Assembly (NCBI GenBank): GCA_963777565.1
Contig: CAVZQZ010000010.1
Coordinates: 496,001-560,000, forward strand
Origin: CALMEC01 sp963777565
GTDB lineage: Bacteria > Actinomycetota > Thermoleophilia > Miltoncostaeales > Miltoncostaeaceae
DNA: 64,000 nucleotides
Reading direction: 5' to 3'
Both the position numbers and the translations under genes were made by a program. The notes beneath the pieces were generated by a model. The model did not search any database, was not told the origin of the DNA, and saw only the letters and a program-made list of their open reading frames with translations. Below are positions 1 to 8,164 of the stretch, one piece after another (the first letter of the stretch is position 1; each line of letters opens with the position of its first letter).

Positions 1-611
1 CCGAGTCCGTGCCCGTTGAGGACCTCTTCGCGCCCGAGAAGCAGGACGACCCGGACGTGCAGCGCTGGATGGCGCAGTGGATGGAACTGCAGCAGTGGAT
101 CTTCCCGCAGCGGTTCTTCCGGGAGAACCTGAAGCTCGGCGAGGGCGGCGAGGAAGGGCGCGACAACGACATCGCGCGGGAGACGTTCGAGCGCACCGGC
201 GCGAGCGTGATGGGCAAGCGCATGTTCGACGCCGGCGAGCAGGCGTGGCCGGAGGAGGCGCCGTTCCACACGCCGGTCTTCGTCGTGACGCACGAGAAGC
301 GTGACCCGTGGGAGCGGCCCGGCGGCACGACCTTCCACTTCGTCAACGACGGCATCGAGGGCGCGCTCGACCAGGCCCGCGAGGCCGCCGGCGACCGGGA
401 CGTCCGCATCGCGGGCGGCGGCGCGACGATCCTGGAGTACGTGAACGCCGGCCTGATCGACGAGTTCTCGATCGCGCTCTCACCCGTGCTGTTCGGCTCC
501 GGGATCCGCCTGTTCGAGGGCGTGGACGCGGGCCGAGTGGCCCTGGAGCCGGTCCGCGCGGAGCCCTCCCCGAGGGTGACGCACCTGACCTACGCCGTGC
601 GCCCACGGTAG
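1..611 (+). CDS. RibD C-terminal / dihydrofolate reductase-like protein (5' end outside window)
   Basis: About 200 residues of a RibD C-terminal, dihydrofolate-reductase-like protein. Diagnostic parts are GASVMGKRMFDAGEQAW, the strand VFVVTHEKRD, the nucleotide-binding glycine run RIAGGGATILEYVNAGL and the closing DEFSIALSPVLFGSGIRLF. Members of the family reduce a pteridine- or pyrimidine-like substrate with NAD(P)H; the substrate of stand-alone actinobacterial copies is usually unknown. The N-terminal strand that normally opens the fold is absent and the frame is open to base 1, so the true start lies before the window; the GTG at 9 is only the first internal candidate. The gene converges on 614-2167 with a 2 bp gap. 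A decayed relative lies at 32560-33010. Confidence 0.8.
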   Translation, partial: ESVPVEDLFAPEKQDDPDVQRWMAQWMELQQWIFPQRFFRENLKLGEGGEEGRDNDIARETFERTGASVMGKRMFDAGEQAWPEEAPFHTPVFVVTHEKRDPWERPGGTTFHFVNDGIEGALDQAREAAGDRDVRIAGGGATILEYVNAGLIDEFSIALSPVLFGSGIRLFEGVDAGRVALEPVRAEPSPRVTHLTYAVRPR

Positions 612-613
612 GC

Positions 614-2167
614 TCAGTCGATCTTGTCGATGTCGGCCGGCAGGCCGCTCGGGCCCCACACGTAGCGGCGAAGGCCGTGGCCGGACCAGTCCCAGCCGGC
701 GGCCTTCAGAAGCTCCTCGACCGAGCGGCGGTCGAGGTACTCCGAACCGAGACCTTGGGCGCGGTTGTTGCCGTCGAGCCACACGGTCAGCGCATAGGAG
801 CCGAGGACCTCTAGCTTGAGCAGCTTCCTGAGCGGCCAGTCGCGAACGCGATGCGGGCCGCCTAGCGAGCGCTGGAGCTCGTTCAGCCGGTCGCGCGCGT
901 TCCTCACGGCTGGGTCGATTGGGTAGAGGGTCGCGGCCTCGGGAGCGCTCTCGAGGCGCCATTGGTCGAAGGGCGCGGCGCGATGCATCGGATCCAGGGC
1001 GCCCTCCACACGGTAGCGGTACTCGATCCACCAGTCGCCGTGCTTCCAGCCGGCCCAATCCTCGGACGGCGAGGACCCCGAGCGGAGGAAGAGTTCCCGC
1101 TCGGTGAGCGCGGCGATGCGAGGGCTGTTGACCGACGCAATAGGCCCCTCGTCCACGAAGTCCGGCTTCAGAAGGCGCTCGATGAGCGCCCGGTACGTCT
1201 GGCGCCCGCCCCAGCGATCGGCCGTCGCCTTGCCGTGGACCTCGTCCACGACCTTGGGCACGCGGGCCTTCAGCGCCTTCTCCAGCGCGTCGCTCTCGCC
1301 GCGGGCGACCTTGTGGAAGTCCTCCTGGGAGTTGATGCCAGCGATCGAGCCGACGGTTCCCGTCGCGATGCCCTCGATGCTGATGAGGAACGCCATCTCG
1401 CCTGTGGTGAACGCCGCCGCGGCCCAGATCAGGTTGCCGAGCACGCCCAGCGCCAAGGCGTGCCAGCTGCTGACCTGCGAGTTCCTCTCGAAGTCCGCGA
1501 GCCCCTGGTTGAGCGCGCCCCAGACCTGCTCGATCCACACCGTCGCCTGCTGCTCGAGCATCGGCTGGGTCGGGATGACCTCGTCGCCCTCCGCGACGAT
1601 GTTGAACTCCTCGGCCTCCTCCATCACCGGATCGCCGGCCCGCATGAATGCACGGTGCGTGCCGACCGCGGTGAACGTAATCTCCCACTCGAACCGCCGG
1701 TCGGTCTTCCATCCCTGCTTCACGTCCATGCCGTCGCCGGTGGTTCTGAGCTCGAGCCCCCCGGACCCGCCCTCCTTCGCCGGACCGGAGAACGTGACCG
1801 AGAGCACGGCGGTGTCGCCCTTGACGAGCTTGATCGCCGCGCCCGGCGCCATGTCCAGCGTGTGGCCCTTCCCGGCCGGTCCGCGCAGGATCTGGGTTCC
1901 GAAGCTCTCCACCTCGATGTGGGGCGCCGGCTTCGGCCTGCCGGCCTCGCCCCTGCCGCGCGTCGCTGGGCGCGATCGCTGGCGGACCCCGTCGCGCTGC
2001 ACCATCGCGTTGACCGCGCGGTTCCCGGCGGTCCGTTGGAGGTCGAGAATCGCCGGGACCACCGTGCCCTCCATCGAGTCCTGGGCGTCGGGCGGCGGCT
2101 TTCGCTCGGATGCCTTGGGCTTCGGCTCGATCTCCTTGGGCGCGCGCATCTGGGCTCGGCGCTCCAC
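614..2167 (-). CDS. LQ-GN-AV tagged protein with hydrophobic hairpin; candidate secreted effector
   Basis: A 517-residue protein with no family I recognise. After a charged, proline- and lysine-rich start (residues 1-30) comes ILDLQRTAGNRAVNAMVQRD (about residues 40-60), the LQ-x3-GN-x-AV segment also found in 11838-12443, 17978-18478 and 51127-52254. I recall this segment from proteins that accompany DUF4157 and extracellular contractile injection loci in actinobacteria. A beta-rich region follows (about 80-200). Near residues 245-290 is a hydrophobic stretch of two helices (LALGVLGNLIWAAAAF, then AFLISIEGIATGTVGSIAGI) that could insert in a membrane. The C-terminal 200 residues are rich in W and charged residues. 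The start is GTG; ATG six codons later is an alternative. An injected, pore-forming or toxin-like protein is inference only. Confidence 0.75.
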   Translation of the reverse strand: MERRAQMRAPKEIEPKPKASERKPPPDAQDSMEGTVVPAILDLQRTAGNRAVNAMVQRDGVRQRSRPATRGRGEAGRPKPAPHIEVESFGTQILRGPAGKGHTLDMAPGAAIKLVKGDTAVLSVTFSGPAKEGGSGGLELRTTGDGMDVKQGWKTDRRFEWEITFTAVGTHRAFMRAGDPVMEEAEEFNIVAEGDEVIPTQPMLEQQATVWIEQVWGALNQGLADFERNSQVSSWHALALGVLGNLIWAAAAFTTGEMAFLISIEGIATGTVGSIAGINSQEDFHKVARGESDALEKALKARVPKVVDEVHGKATADRWGGRQTYRALIERLLKPDFVDEGPIASVNSPRIAALTERELFLRSGSSPSEDWAGWKHGDWWIEYRYRVEGALDPMHRAAPFDQWRLESAPEAATLYPIDPAVRNARDRLNELQRSLGGPHRVRDWPLRKLLKLEVLGSYALTVWLDGNNRAQGLGSEYLDRRSVEELLKAAGWDWSGHGLRRYVWGPSGLPADIDKID

Positions 2168-2242
2168 GCGACGGGGTAGGCGGACAGCTTACTCCACCCT
2201 GCTGCTCTCTCGGCGGAATGTCACATCCGGCACAAGTGAAAA

Positions 2243-2266
2243 GCCTTCTCCATGCAGGGAGAAGGC
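2243..2266 (-). terminator. Hairpin with T-run on the minus strand
   Basis: A perfect 9 bp stem, GCCTTCTCC and GGAGAAGGC, with a 6-base loop. On the minus strand it is followed by TTTTC. It lies in the divergent gap between the effector candidate (starts 2167) and the enoyl-CoA hydratase gene (starts 2309). It could end minus-strand transcription arriving from the right, or attenuate the leader of 614-2167. Confidence 0.4.
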
Positions 2267-2308
2267 GGATGGGCCGTGAAGGGATCAAAGCGCTAAGGTC
2301 CCCCACCC

Positions 2309-3061
2309 ATGATCCAGCGCGAGTCTCACGGCGAGATCTCGATCCTGCGCCTCGCGCACGGCAAGGCCAGCGCGCTCGACCTCGAGTTCCTGGAGGCGCT
2401 GGTGACGGAGCTCGCGGGCGAGGCGCGCTCGAGCACGCGTGCCCTGGTGCTCACGGGGAGGGGCTCGATCTTCAGCGCAGGCGTCGATCTCCTGCGCGTG
2501 CTCGCGGAGGGAGCTCGGTACGTGGAGCGCTTGCTGCCCGCGCTCGACCTGGCGCTCGAGCGGCTGTTCACGCTCGACAAGCCCGTGGTCGCCGCCGTCA
2601 ACGGACACGCGCTCGCGGGCGGCGCGATCCTCGCTGCGGCGTGCGACCGGCGCATCCTCGCGCGGGGTCGCGCGACCTTCGGCGCGCCCGAGCTCAAGGT
2701 CGGCGTCCCGTTCCCGCCGCTGCCGCTCGAGCTCTACCGCCGCATCTGCCCGCCCGGCCGCGCGAGCGAGCTCGCGCTCGGCGGGCGCGTCGTCGGAACG
2801 GACGAGGCGCTCGCGCTCGGCCTGGTCGACGAGCTGGTCGAGCCCGGCGCGCTGCTCGAGCGCGCGCTCGAGATCGCACGCGAGCTCGCCGCCATGCCGC
2901 CGAGCGCCTTCGCGCTGACCAAGCGCATGCTCCACGCTCCCTCGCTCGAGCACGCCGCGCGCCAACAGCAGGAGCTCGGAGGCGCGCTGCTCGACGCCTG
3001 GCGCTCGGACGAGGTGCGCGAGGCCATGCGCGGTTACGTCGAGCGCACGCTCAAGAAGTAG
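2309..3061 (+). CDS. Enoyl-CoA hydratase/isomerase (crotonase) family protein
   Basis: A 250-residue crotonase-fold protein, the usual family length. The oxyanion-hole segments are visible: the GSIFSAGVDL region near residue 50 and AAVNGHALAGGAILAAACD near residue 97. The family stabilises a CoA-thioester enolate to hydrate, isomerise or cleave acyl-CoAs in the cytoplasm. The first catalytic Glu of classical hydratases would sit just after the second loop; here ATFGAPELKVGVPFPPLPLE has a Glu in GAPE but no obvious second acid. Hydratase activity is therefore not assured, and isomerase or another crotonase reaction is possible. No partner acyl-CoA gene is adjacent. A repeat copy follows at once. 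Confidence 0.85.
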   Translation: MIQRESHGEISILRLAHGKASALDLEFLEALVTELAGEARSSTRALVLTGRGSIFSAGVDLLRVLAEGARYVERLLPALDLALERLFTLDKPVVAAVNGHALAGGAILAAACDRRILARGRATFGAPELKVGVPFPPLPLELYRRICPPGRASELALGGRVVGTDEALALGLVDELVEPGALLERALEIARELAAMPPSAFALTKRMLHAPSLEHAARQQQELGGALLDAWRSDEVREAMRGYVERTLKK

Positions 3062-3075
3062 CGCCCGGCCTCCGG

Positions 3076-3180
3076 ATGGTCCCCCTCCCGCACCGTCTTC
3101 TCTCCCGAGGTCGGGAGCATGGATGGGGGGTCCGAGATCGGGCGCGAGGAAGAGGAAATGGGTGCCCTCACGGTCTCCGT
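3076..3180 (-). repeat. Dispersed repeat, copy 1
   Basis: The segment contains CCCCTCCCGCACCGTC, a CGGGAGCATGG core and GAGGAAGAGGAAATGG. The same blocks recur in order near 4430, 5450, 6460, 12780, 13060, 17215, 25045, 26520, 27365 and 36500. Relative to the copies at 6455 and 27362 it is inverted. It fills part of the gap between the crotonase and marR genes. Confidence 0.7.
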
Positions 3181-3307
3181 GCATCTCACGATGTCGTGTG
3201 CTGATGCGGGAAGACGGGTGGTGCGCGAATCGCGGGACTTCACCGCATCTACGTTGTTCGTGTTGACGCCCTGTTGACCTTGGCGGGGATCGATGGCCGC
3301 CAAGAGC

Positions 3308-3763
3308 CTAGGGGGGACCACTCGCAAGCGATGCGCTGATGCGCCCCATGATCCGGGTGAGGTCGGCGAGATCGCGGTCGTTGAGTGCATCGCCGAATCT
3401 TTGCTGCAGGAGTTCGTGGTGGCTGCGGCGCGCTTTCTTGATCCGCGCGCGGCCCCGTTGCGTGATCGCCGCAAACGTCGAGCGGGCGTCGTGCGGATCG
3501 GGCTCGCGCCGGATCAGCCCCGACGCTTCCATGCGGTCGAGCAGCTTCGACAGCCCGGATGGTGAGAGCACAATCGACGAGGCAAGCTCGCTCAGCCCCA
3601 GCCGTCCGCCGGCTGAGTCCAGTTGGGCGAGCACGTCGTATCGGGCGATGGTGAGGCCGTGGTCGCGGCGCATCTGCGACTCCAGTTGATCCCAGAGGCG
3701 TGCGTGCGTGCGCAAGAGCGCCAACCAGGCGTCCATCCACCGGTCGTAGTCGTCCGTCGCCAT
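3308..3763 (-). CDS. MarR-family transcriptional regulator
   Basis: A 151-residue winged-helix regulator starting MATDDYDRWMDAW. Helices of the DNA-binding domain are clear: TIARYDVLAQLDSAGGRLGL, ELASSIVLSPSGLSKLLDRM (recognition helix) and the wing with the conserved REPDPHDARSTFAAIT. MarR proteins bind palindromes as dimers and release DNA when a phenolic or other small ligand binds. The start at 3763 is chosen because the frame upstream shows no MarR character and crosses the promoter of the neighbouring gene. It is divergent from the VOC gene at 3861, and an inverted repeat between them is a good operator candidate, so it probably represses that gene and possibly itself. Confidence 0.9.
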   Translation of the reverse strand: MATDDYDRWMDAWLALLRTHARLWDQLESQMRRDHGLTIARYDVLAQLDSAGGRLGLSELASSIVLSPSGLSKLLDRMEASGLIRREPDPHDARSTFAAITQRGRARIKKARRSHHELLQQRFGDALNDRDLADLTRIMGRISASLASGPP

Positions 3764-3786
3764 GGCCGAAGGATACGTCGGACCGA

Positions 3787-3823
3787 TTGACATGCCAAAT
3801 AAGCGGTGGTATAGGTTGGCATG
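3787..3823 (+). promoter_or_regulatory. Sigma70-type promoter overlapped by a MarR-type inverted repeat
   Basis: TTGACA at 3787-3792 and TATAGG at 3810-3815 are separated by 17 bp, a near-ideal housekeeping promoter directed at the VOC gene (start 3861). Superimposed is the inverted repeat CATGCCAA (3791-3798) and TTGGCATG (3816-3823) with a 17 bp spacer, whose arms touch the -35 and flank the -10. A repressor bound there would block RNA polymerase; the divergent MarR protein is the obvious candidate. Confidence 0.75.
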
Positions 3824-3860
3824 ACAAGCATTCTGTTTCACTCGCGGCGGGGAGGCATCG

Positions 3861-4244
3861 ATGCAGGGCGCGAACCGGGTATCGGCGGTGATCTGCTCCA
3901 CAGATCTCGCACGGAGCCAAGCGTTCTACGAGAACAAGGTCGGGCTGCATCTTTCACCGAAGACGGTCACGAATCATCTGCTGTTCGAATGCGGCGACGG
4001 CACGACGCTGCTCGTCTACGGTCGTCCGGCGCCGAACAAGGCGGACCACACTCAGGTGCGCTTCTGGTCGGAGGACCTCGAGGCCGACGTGGAGGCGTTG
4101 GCGGCACGGGGCGTGGCGTTCGAGGAGTACGACTTCCCCGCCCTGAAGACCGTCGGCGGCATCGCCACCACGGCGGGCCTCGGTAGGTCGGCGTGGTTCA
4201 GGGACCCTGACGGCAACACCCTCGCCCTCTTCCAACCGGAGTAG
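3861..4244 (+). CDS. VOC (glyoxalase/bleomycin-resistance) family protein
   Basis: A 127-residue vicinal-oxygen-chelate fold protein. It opens with RVSAVICSTDLARSQAFYEN, typical of the first beta-alpha-beta module, and ends with WFRDPDGNTLALFQPE, where the Glu is a usual metal ligand. Members are glyoxalases, ring-cleavage dioxygenases or antibiotic-binding proteins; the substrate cannot be told here. A GGGGAGG ribosome site sits 3-9 bases before the ATG. Position behind a MarR-controlled promoter suggests a detoxification or resistance role triggered by a small molecule. Confidence 0.88.
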   Translation: MQGANRVSAVICSTDLARSQAFYENKVGLHLSPKTVTNHLLFECGDGTTLLVYGRPAPNKADHTQVRFWSEDLEADVEALAARGVAFEEYDFPALKTVGGIATTAGLGRSAWFRDPDGNTLALFQPE

Positions 4245-4257
4245 ATCGACCGACTGG

Positions 4258-4545
4258 GTCGGGGGGGCAGGATAATGCGGACCGGCTTCTGCGGACCGTG
4301 TCCCTCGGGTTCGTGCGACGTGTTCGTCATGAGCAGCTTCGATCAGCGGGCTCGCCCAGCTAGGGCGGTGGCACGACGTTCACTGTTGCACGTCGAGTGC
4401 GGGAGCATGGGCGGGCTGTCTCTCGCCAAGACCCAGGAAAGGAAATGGCCCCTCCCACACCGTCTCCTCTCCCGGGGGCGGGAGCATGGATCGGGGTGTC
4501 CGAAGTCGGGGACGCCCAAGAGGAAGCCTACGCGCAAGCACGCGC
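4258..4545 (-). repeat. Dispersed repeat, copy 2, with short-frame remnant
   Basis: On the minus strand from 4330, a reading frame opens MTNTSHEPEGHGPQKPVRI and is cut off just after I-I-L-P. Upstream of it in that direction come the GGGAGCATGGGCGGG block (4400-4417) and the CCCCTCCCACACCGTCTCC / GGGAGCATGG / GAGGAAG blocks (4445-4530). This is the same arrangement as the copies at 5270-5500, 12590-12800, 17195-17480 and 36350-36570. No transposase is associated. Confidence 0.7.
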
Positions 4546-4706
4546 ATCTGGCCTGCCCGCCGCGGGCAGGGGGCACGGGGGCCGCGAAGACGCCGAAGAG
4601 GATGCCCGGAACCTCCCGACTGACCGGCGTCGACGGCTCAGACCGACCGCGCTACCCTCGGCGGTGGACGGGCCGCGACGGCGACTCGGACGAGGGGAGT
4701 ACGAGC

Positions 4707-5171
4707 ATGGACCGCAACGAGATGCTTCACCTGTTCGAAGCGCACCGCGAAGCGGAGGCCGTGCGCGACATCGACGCCGTCCTCCAGACCTTCGTCGCGG
4801 ATTGCTTCCTCGAGACGGTGCCTCTCGGGCTCCGAAGCGACGGCAGGGACGCGGTCCGAGCAGCGTACGAGCAGCAGTACTTCACCGCGTTCCCGGATCT
4901 GGCTGCGGAGGACGAAGCCATGGCCTTCGGCGACGACGTCATGGCGGTCTGGGGGACCCTGCGGGGAACCAGCCGTGGGGACTGGCTCGGGATCCCACCG
5001 GGCGGCGGCACCTTCGCTGTGCCCTTCGCCAACATCGTCCCGTTCAGTACCGGGCTGATGGCCGGCGAGCGGATCTACTTCGACCTGGCCACGCTGTGCG
5101 AGCAAGCCCAGCTTCCTCTGGAGGCGGTGCGGGCGGCTGCGGCCGCACGTCGGGCGGGGAAACGCCGCTAG
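4707..5171 (+). CDS. SnoaL/NTF2-like protein (polyketide cyclase-type fold)
   Basis: A 154-residue alpha+beta barrel protein of the SnoaL/NTF2 superfamily. MLHLFEAHREAEAVRDIDAV and FVADCFLETVPLGLRSDGR give the helical cone entrance; FPDLAAEDEAMAFGDDVMAV and WGTLRGTSRGDWLGIPPGGG give the curved sheet and the usual F-D-x2-x-F region. Related proteins are aldol-type cyclases, isomerases or ligand-binding proteins without a fixed chemistry. The ATG at 4707 is chosen because GAGGGGAG lies 8 bases upstream; the longer upstream frame runs through a repeat copy. Confidence 0.75.
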   Translation: MDRNEMLHLFEAHREAEAVRDIDAVLQTFVADCFLETVPLGLRSDGRDAVRAAYEQQYFTAFPDLAAEDEAMAFGDDVMAVWGTLRGTSRGDWLGIPPGGGTFAVPFANIVPFSTGLMAGERIYFDLATLCEQAQLPLEAVRAAAAARRAGKRR

Positions 5172-5269
5172 GGGTTACACCGACGTGGGGACGGTCAGCC
5201 GCCGCAGGTCCGCGCGGGCTCCCGGGCCGGGGATGCGCCGCCCCTGCCGCCGCGCCCGCGGTCGACAAA

Positions 5270-5700
5270 CCTCCCTCGGCAGGATGATGCGGACCCACTT
5301 CTGCGGCCGCTGCTCCCTCGGGTTCCTTTGGTGTGTTCGTCATGCGCGACTTCTCGTCAGCGGGCTCGCCCACCTCGGCCGGTGGTACGGCATTCACTGT
5401 TGCATGTCGGGGGCGGGAGCATGGGCGGGCCTTCGACGGGGATGGGCGCCGAAGAGGAAATGGTCCCCCTCCCGCACCGTCTCCCGCACCGTCTGGGACG
5501 CTCCCACACCACCCCGAGATGGCCTAAGACGCGCATCGTGTCGTGCGCCGAGTCGGGCACAATGCATGAGAATGCCCACAAACACTCGGTTTACGGGATG
5601 GTGTGGAACCGCATGCACGGGCGGCCTATCGGTCTACGAAACCGAACGTCACAGGTTCGAATCCTGTCTGGCGCGTCGAAGTCTTCCCTGGAAAAGGCAA
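5270..5700. repeat. Dispersed repeat, copy 3, long form with tRNA-Arg 3' half
   Basis: About 420 bp closely matching 12590-13015 throughout (my estimate by eye is near 90%). In order it holds a minus-strand short frame starting MTNTPKEPEG (frameshifted before VRIILPREV), the TGTTGCATGTCGGGGGCGGG block, the CCCTCCCGCACCGTCTCCCG block, a unit reading ATGCATGAGAATGCCCACAA and the 3' half of a tRNA-Arg. The two copies are in direct orientation 7.3 kb apart. Confidence 0.8.
5629..5675 (+). tRNA. tRNA-Arg(ACG) 3' half (partial, probably not functional)
   Basis: From the anticodon arm to the discriminator base: stem TCGGT/ACCGA enclosing loop CTACGAA (anticodon ACG at 5636-5638), variable loop ACGTC, T arm ACAGG-TTCGAAT-CCTGT and acceptor strand CTGGCGC plus G. 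No matching GCGCCAG acceptor strand or D arm exists in the 60 bases upstream. It is therefore a 3' fragment of the kind left where an integrative element has used a tRNA gene as attachment site. Confidence 0.65.
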
Positions 5701-5734
5701 ATACTGCTTCGCCGGTCAATGCGGTGATCGGGCG

Positions 5735-5770
5735 TTTGGGCAACAAGGTGGGCAACATCCCACCATTGCT
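5735..5770 (+). repeat. Dispersed repeat block with GGGCAACA direct repeats
   Basis: GTTTGGGCAACAAGGTGGGC followed by AACATCCCACC. The core is a 12 bp-period direct repeat, TGGGCAACA-AGG-TGGGCAACA. The same block begins the copies at 6455, 13058 and 27362, and appears degraded at 25045. Here it lies about 60 bp after the tRNA half, exactly as at 13058 after the second tRNA half. Confidence 0.7.
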
Positions 5771-5961
5771 CATCGTGGGCTTGGGGTCCCTTGGGCTCCT
5801 TCGCATGTGCGCTGGGCCTCGGGTAAGAGGTTGCCCTGGGAAGAAGGAATGCGTGTCATTCGCGTGATCGAGGGGCTCGCGCACCGACTCCCGATCGGAT
5901 GCGACCGATGCGCCTGTCCGCCGCGGACCGTCTCGTGGACGTATGCCGGTTTGACGACCGG

Positions 5962-6330
5962 CTACCCGCGGCTCTCGTAGTCGGCGTACCAGGCCCGCTG
6001 CCCACCCGGCGGTACGTACGCTGACTCCAGCGTGTGGGCCAGATCGAGCGCGGCGTGGACCTCATCCATCCGCAGCAGCTGCTGGGTCTTCACCCGCCCG
6101 ATCAGCCCCGACGCGATCGCCACCGCCGAGAGCGTCGCAGCGATCGGCGACTCGTCAACCTCGTAGACGACGACGCCGTCCCACTCGCCGAACATCCAGT
6201 AGAAGACCTCCATCCTGCCGCCGACCTGCTCGATCAGCTTCCGCGCCGCGACAGCCCTGTTCTCGGGCGTGTCGATCATCCGCTCCCACGCCTCGCTCGT
6301 GTAGCTGAAGAACGTCATGTACGTCGGCAT
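5962..6330 (-). CDS. GYD-domain protein
   Basis: A 122-residue protein of the GYD family, small ferredoxin-like alpha/beta proteins of unknown function. It starts MPTYMTFFSYTSEAWERMID, has the helix RAVAARKLIEQVGGRMEVFY and the signature region WMFGEWDGVVVYEVDESPIA where the family name motif (G-x-D) sits. A strong ribosome site, GGGAGGTGAGG, lies just before the ATG on the minus strand. It stands alone between two repeat copies. Confidence 0.8.
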   Translation of the reverse strand: MPTYMTFFSYTSEAWERMIDTPENRAVAARKLIEQVGGRMEVFYWMFGEWDGVVVYEVDESPIAATLSAVAIASGLIGRVKTQQLLRMDEVHAALDLAHTLESAYVPPGGQRAWYADYESRG

Positions 6331-6454
6331 GTCCTCACCTCCCTCACCCTGGTTGCGCTGATGTGCCGAGCAAGCGTCGAGGGTCTGGTCCCTCGGCGAA
6401 TCAGGAGCGCACCGGATGACGCGTTGGGGGATCTACGCACGACCAAGGTCGGGT

Positions 6455-6545
6455 TTCGCAACAAGGTGGGCAACACCCCCCACCGTTTCCCCTTCCTCGT
6501 CCCCGACTTCGGACACCCGATCCATGCTCCCGGCCTCGGGAACGA
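6455..6545 (+). repeat. Dispersed repeat, copy 4 (reference form of the core)
   Basis: Starts with GCAACAAGGTGGGCAACACC, then CCCACCGTTTCCCCTTCC, a GACTTCGGACACCCGATCC block and ATGCTCCCGGCCTCGGGA. It is a clean example of the core in its forward orientation, close in sequence to 27362-27465. Confidence 0.75.
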
Positions 6546-6770
6546 CTCGAGGTTCGAGTCCGCCGGCTTCACCGCCTTCGCCGCACCCGCGTTGAAGGCC
6601 GTCGCTTTCTCCCTCAATGATCGGCGATTGCAGAGGCGGACTGCTCGTAGACGGGCGACGCTGCGAAGGGCGCATCCGACCGAAGCGGACGCGAAGGAGG
6701 TTTCTCGTCACACTCAACCACCGTGCTTGTATCCATGGACTTGGCCCGGGAAATGAAGGAGAGGATGTTG

Positions 6771-7126
6771 ATGGACGATCAACGCGCGCAACGCTTCGCC
6801 GAGCAGTGGTATGCGGCGTGGAACTCACGCGACCTCGCCGCGATCCTCGAGCACTACGCTGATGACGTCGAGATGGCGTCGCCGCTCGTTTCCACGCTGA
6901 CCGGGCGCGACGGAGGCAGAATCGTTGGGAAGGACGCGCTGCGCGCCTACTTCACCGCCGGGCTCGAGAAGTATCCCGCCCTCCACTTCGAACCGATCGA
7001 ACTGTTCGTCGGCGTCGCAGTCTCGTGCTCCACTATCGGACCGGCGGCGGCCTCGCGGCAGAGGTCGTCTTCCTCGACAGCGAGGAGAGGATCACCCGGT
7101 ACTTCGCGCATTACGCCCGCTCATAG
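6771..7126 (+). pseudogene. SnoaL/NTF2-like protein, frameshifted
   Basis: The first 83 residues (MDDQRAQRFAEQWYAAWNSR, then the acidic helix ILEHYADDVEMASPL) are a standard SnoaL-like N-terminal half. At about 7015-7020, after ELFVGV, the frame is lost by one base; the other frame continues sensibly as SLVLHYRTGGGLAAEVVFLD and EERITRYFAHYARS to a TAG at 7124. A sequencing indel would restore a 117-residue gene of normal length. GGAGAGG stands 6 bases before the chosen ATG. It may be a relative of 4707-5171, but the two are not close. Confidence 0.7.
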
Positions 7127-7282
7127 CGCCGCCGGACATCTCTCGCGCGGAGGGGGAGGGTAGGGCGCGACCGAGCGGTGCTGACCGCTGATCAGGTTCG
7201 CCGACTATCTCAAGACGAACGATCGGGTGCGTGTCGAATCAGCCTTGCGTCATGCGAGAAGCTCGAATAGAACCACCGGTGC

Positions 7283-7813
7283 TCAATACGCCTCCGGGTC
7301 AAGCTTGAGGGCCTCGTTGAAGCGGTTGATCATGTTGTAGAGCGCCGCGAGCATCGTGATCTCGACGATCTGGGATTCGTTGAAGTGCTCGCCGAGCGCC
7401 GCGTAGACGCCATCGGAGATGTTTCCGGGTCGCAGCGTCAGTTCTTCCGCGTAGGCCAGCGCCGCCCGCTCGCCGTCGCCGATCTCGGCGGTGGCGGGGT
7501 CGCGCATCTCGGCGATCTCGGGAGGCGTGAACCCCATCTTCGCGCTGATCTGCTCGTGCGCATGGGTGCAGTACGCCGAGCGGTTCAGCATCGACACGCG
7601 CAGGATGATCCGTTCCTTGAGCTTCGCGTCGACCTCGTCGGGTTGTTGCACCGACGCGACGAAGGGCCCCATCGTGGCCAGCATCGCCGGCTTGTGGGCG
7701 AGCGCCTTGTAGATGTTCGTGACCTTCCCCCGCTTTGCGATCATCCGCCCGAAGGCCTCCTGAACGATCGGGTCATCGGTCGCGGTCTCCTCGATGTATG
7801 TGACTCGTGCCAC
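7283..7813 (-). CDS. Carboxymuconolactone decarboxylase / AhpD-like protein
   Basis: A 176-residue all-helical AhpD-like protein. The characteristic patch SMLNRSAYCTHAHEQISAKM holds C-x2-H; peroxidase-active AhpD proteins carry C-x2-C followed by H, so this copy keeps only the first cysteine of the pair and a downstream His. The rest (EIGDGERAALAYAEELTLRP and QIVEITMLAALYNMINRFNE) is typical. Many such single-Cys members are uncharacterised. GTG at 7813 is chosen for the AAGGGAGGA site 6 bases upstream. It is monocistronic. Confidence 0.85.
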   Translation of the reverse strand: MARVTYIEETATDDPIVQEAFGRMIAKRGKVTNIYKALAHKPAMLATMGPFVASVQQPDEVDAKLKERIILRVSMLNRSAYCTHAHEQISAKMGFTPPEIAEMRDPATAEIGDGERAALAYAEELTLRPGNISDGVYAALGEHFNESQIVEITMLAALYNMINRFNEALKLDPEAY

Positions 7814-8164
7814 GGTCGATCCTCCCTTGCGTGCGTTGCGGTCTCGATCGAGCGTCGTGCCGGTTGAGCGTCGCTGGTCAGGCCCGTCGACGAATCGGGA
7901 GCACACCGGATGGGGGGGTGTGGCGATCTACGCACGACCCGTGTTCGGGCTCTGTCGATCATGGCGTGGCCCGTGTATTCAGTTGGCGCCGCCGGGATCA
8001 GCGGCGCGGTGCCCGCAGCGTGATTGAGCCCCTGTTGATCCCGACTGAGGCGACGAGGTCCTCGTGGCGGGTGGCAGCAGGCCCCTGGAGTCAGCCGAGG
8101 CAACGCTGTAATCCAGGTCGCTCAGGTGGTGCTCGAGTGGCATGTCGACTCGTTTCGGGGGGTC

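Noticed and set aside
480..2306. Long minus-strand frame overlapping the tagged effector gene
   Set aside because: It is rich in R, G, A and P with no family features and follows from third-position GC bias of the real gene in another frame.
7907..8164. Gene or repeat copy left of the adenylate cyclase gene
   Set aside because: About 260 bp with no convincing frame; similarity to the repeat blocks was not found.
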